Assembly (NCBI GenBank): GCA_000508305.1
Contig: CP006977.1
Coordinates: 124,001-188,000 of the forward strand
Length of the DNA stretch: 64,000 nucleotides
Origin: Sulfolobus acidocaldarius SUSAZ
GTDB taxonomy: Archaea > Thermoproteota > Thermoprotei_A > Sulfolobales > Sulfolobaceae
Direction: 5' to 3'
Below, piece after piece: positions 62,335 through 64,000 of the stretch. Position numbers and translations under genes: made by a program. Numbering within the stretch: the first letter of the stretch is position 1; every line of letters begins with the position of its first letter. The notes beneath the pieces are model-generated. The model did no database searches. It saw only the letters and a program-made list of their open reading frames with translations, and was not told the origin of the DNA.

Positions 62335-62370
62335 TTAATCCTTAAAGCCTAATACACTAAAAAATTTATT

Positions 62371-63168
62371 GTGATCGCTGAGGGTTACTTCGTTAAGTAT
62401 GAGGGCGTTTATTGGGCTGTTAAAGGATGCTTTCATCCACAAGGTTATGTTGTAGGCATACCTAGGTTGTATAAAGGCGAGAAGATTAAGAGGTATAATG
62501 ACGCCATGAGTATCGTAAGAAAGGATTTTCCGCATTTACTACGATATGTTGAGGAGATAGGTGTTGAAGTTCCTTTAATACCCCTTAAGGACTCCGAGGT
62601 ACTAAATCCTTTTGACCTTAAGAAGGTAACAGATCCTAAGGTTAAGTACTTTATATCACTATTCAGACATGTGGGAATTACGGGAAGTTTACTCTATTTT
62701 CAAGGCAAGAACTTTAACGATATTGATTTACTTTCATTTGACATAGGGAACTATGAGATACTCAGGGAGCTCAGAAGAGCTGGGATAACTAAGTCACTGA
62801 GTTCCTTTAACCAAGGTGAGGTTGAAATATTAAACTCTCATGACTTTAATCTGCTAAAAAGGGAGAGAGTTTTGGAAGGAATATTTCACGACATTCCTTA
62901 TACTTTTAAGATAGTTGAGTGTGAGGATTTCGGAAAAGTTAAAAGAGTGGAAAGATTTGAGGGGAAGGTAACTATAGACAAAACCTTGAAACCTTATTCT
63001 TTACCCGTAAAGTACCTAACTGATACTGGTCATGTTTTGACGTCTTTTAGAATAAGGTTCACAGAGTTAAAGGAGGGATTAGAGCTTTATGTGGATGGTT
63101 TCTTGCTAGAAAGAGATAAATTCAGTGATATTGATTTAGACATAGCCCGAAAGGTGGAAATTCTTTGA
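62371..63168 (+). CDS. Nucleotidyltransferase-like protein
   Basis: A 265-residue protein. [19 protein letters not shown] near residue 107 has the Gly-Ser...Asp-x-Asp pattern of the pol-beta-type nucleotidyltransferase superfamily. The flanking N-terminal domain contains [10 protein letters not shown], and the C-terminal one is unfamiliar. Function (AMP, tRNA or toxin-antitoxin-like activity) cannot be read. GTG start. It overlaps the moaB TTG start by 4 nt. Confidence 0.6.
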   Translation: MIAEGYFVKYEGVYWAVKGCFHPQGYVVGIPRLYKGEKIKRYNDAMSIVRKDFPHLLRYVEEIGVEVPLIPLKDSEVLNPFDLKKVTDPKVKYFISLFRHVGITGSLLYFQGKNFNDIDLLSFDIGNYEILRELRRAGITKSLSSFNQGEVEILNSHDFNLLKRERVLEGIFHDIPYTFKIVECEDFGKVKRVERFEGKVTIDKTLKPYSLPVKYLTDTGHVLTSFRIRFTELKEGLELYVDGFLLERDKFSDIDLDIARKVEIL

Positions 63169-63701
63169 CAGCACATGAGAAACACAAGGAACATGCACCT
63201 AAGGAAGTGAGGTTTTACGTGATTACGATAAGTACTTCACGATATGAGAAATTCATAAAGAGAGAGACTATTGTAGATGAGTCTGGAGATGCTATAAAGG
63301 AATCAATTATAAGTGAAGGTTATAAGGTGGTAGGGTATACATTGATACCTGATAACAAGATAAAAATACTTAGAGCTTTTTCTGAAGCACTTGATAGTCC
63401 AGATGTGGACGTCATAATTTCAACTGGAGGCACAGGCTACTCTACAACAGATGTCACGGTTGAAACAATAAGAAAAATATTTGACAGGGAGATTGAAGGA
63501 TACGGTGATGTATTTAGAATGGTAAGTTATAATGATCCTAAAGTTAGGTCAGCATCTTACTTATCCAAATCGACTGCTGGGATTATAGGTGATAAAGTTG
63601 TTTTCCTCCTACCTGGGTCACCAGACGCTGTGAAATTAGCAATGAAGGAGCTTATTCTACCGGAGATCGGTCATTTACTCTACTTAGTGAGAGGGAAATG
63701 A
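63165..63701 (+). CDS. moaB: Molybdenum cofactor biosynthesis protein MoaB
   Basis: A 178-residue molybdopterin-binding fold (MoaB/MogA/MoeA-like). [14 protein letters not shown] and [12 protein letters not shown] are the two conserved loops that bind molybdopterin. In archaea MoaB adenylates molybdopterin before metal insertion, here probably for tungsten or molybdenum enzymes. TTG start overlapping the previous gene; the stop overlaps the next gene (ATGA). Confidence 0.9.
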   Translation: MTAHEKHKEHAPKEVRFYVITISTSRYEKFIKRETIVDESGDAIKESIISEGYKVVGYTLIPDNKIKILRAFSEALDSPDVDVIISTGGTGYSTTDVTVETIRKIFDREIEGYGDVFRMVSYNDPKVRSASYLSKSTAGIIGDKVVFLLPGSPDAVKLAMKELILPEIGHLLYLVRGK

Positions 63702-64000
63702 GGCTTTACGCCCACTACGTGTTTACTATAGGTGTGCTCGTATTCATAAATTCGTTTCTTGTGACCCCGTTATCCCCTCCTAATTATTATGACAGTTTGT
63801 TCTACAGCGGTTTACTTTCAGTCTTTTCAAATACCCTTATTGATAGGTTGGGGCATGAAATACGGGGTAAATACATCTCTAGGACTCCTACTACCCACAC
63901 TTTTCCGAGGTCTATGCTTTGGAGCTTACTTATCAGTGTTTTACTTTCTGTTCTCTTCTTTTACGTTAGACATGCTATCCCTTACTATCTGTTGGTTGAT
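63698..64000 (+). CDS. DUF1286-like membrane protein, N-terminal part
   Basis: The first 101 codons of a gene running off the right edge. It begins with an ATG overlapping the moaB stop. It has hydrophobic helices (about 6-25 and 72-95), a short [22 protein letters not shown] loop between them and several His and Asp residues. This pattern resembles the archaeal DUF1286 / membrane-bound metal-dependent hydrolase group. The role is unknown. Confidence 0.55.
   Translation, partial: MRLYAHYVFTIGVLVFINSFLVTPLSPPNYYDSLFYSGLLSVFSNTLIDRLGHEIRGKYISRTPTTHTFPRSMLWSLLISVLLSVLFFYVRHAIPYYLLVD

Overview
The window looks like chromosomal DNA of a thermoacidophilic crenarchaeon of the Sulfolobales, most probably Sulfolobus acidocaldarius or a very close relative. 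Supporting signs are the low GC content, TATA-like boxes about 26-29 nt upstream of many start codons (leaderless transcripts), archaeal information-processing genes (RpoL, TFS, Csl4, L10e, Dph2, Pcc1), a segAB segregation cassette, an intron-containing tRNA-Arg, archaeal C/D box guide RNA genes, and a 551-residue XPD helicase whose four cluster cysteines fall at positions 88, 102, 105 and 137.

Layout. 1-5.1 kb: the start of a NurA-like gene, a CoA-disulfide/NAD(P)H-sulfur reductase, then an operon of a small unknown protein, phosphoglucose/phosphomannose isomerase and CysS, converging on a Nudix hydrolase. 5.2-20 kb: surface proteins, glutamate dehydrogenase, an OLD-like ATPase, SDR plus family-4 uracil-DNA glycosylase, a DtxR-like regulator divergent from a DapA-family aldolase, a membrane-bound HTH regulator, a 942-residue P-loop NTPase of unknown function and a P5C-dehydrogenase-like ALDH. 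Two C/D box sRNA genes lie here. 20-26.2 kb (minus strand): tRNA-Arg(TCT) and a compact information-processing operon (ThiF-like, flippase-like, Cdc45/RecJ-like, Pcc1, L10e, Dph2, Csl4, RpoL, small protein, TFS). 26.2-35.6 kb (plus strand): an aromatic super-operon with split transketolase, chorismate mutase-prephenate dehydrogenase, aroG, aroB, aroE, aroC, archaeal aroK, aroA and aroD. These enzymes run from sugar phosphates (erythrose 4-phosphate) to chorismate and on to the tyrosine branch. 35.6-46.3 kb: Rieske protein, the XPD operon with thioredoxin-like and TusA-like partners, Fe-SOD, sugar nucleotidyltransferase, DUF255 protein, SDR, NucS and a glycosyltransferase. 46.4-53.8 kb: segAB with a palindromic operator, a glcD/glcF/glcE-like 2-hydroxyacid dehydrogenase cluster and 2-oxoacid:ferredoxin oxidoreductase. 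53.9-64 kb: a possible CARF-like protein, nitrilase, a CBS protein with a ribosome-hibernation-factor-like tail, an HDAC-like amidohydrolase, PurT, two PD-(D/E)XK-like proteins flanking a polyprenol-kinase-like protein, an FAD oxidoreductase, MoaB and the start of a DUF1286-like membrane protein.

The least explained signals are three C/D box sRNA loci (two sharing an 8-nt guide core), an aroA with no ATG/GTG/TTG before its essential N-terminus, the palindrome over the segA start, the large orphan NTPase, the CBS-HPF-like fusion, and a lone IS200/IS605-like end hairpin. No CRISPR array, intact insertion sequence or rRNA gene was seen.
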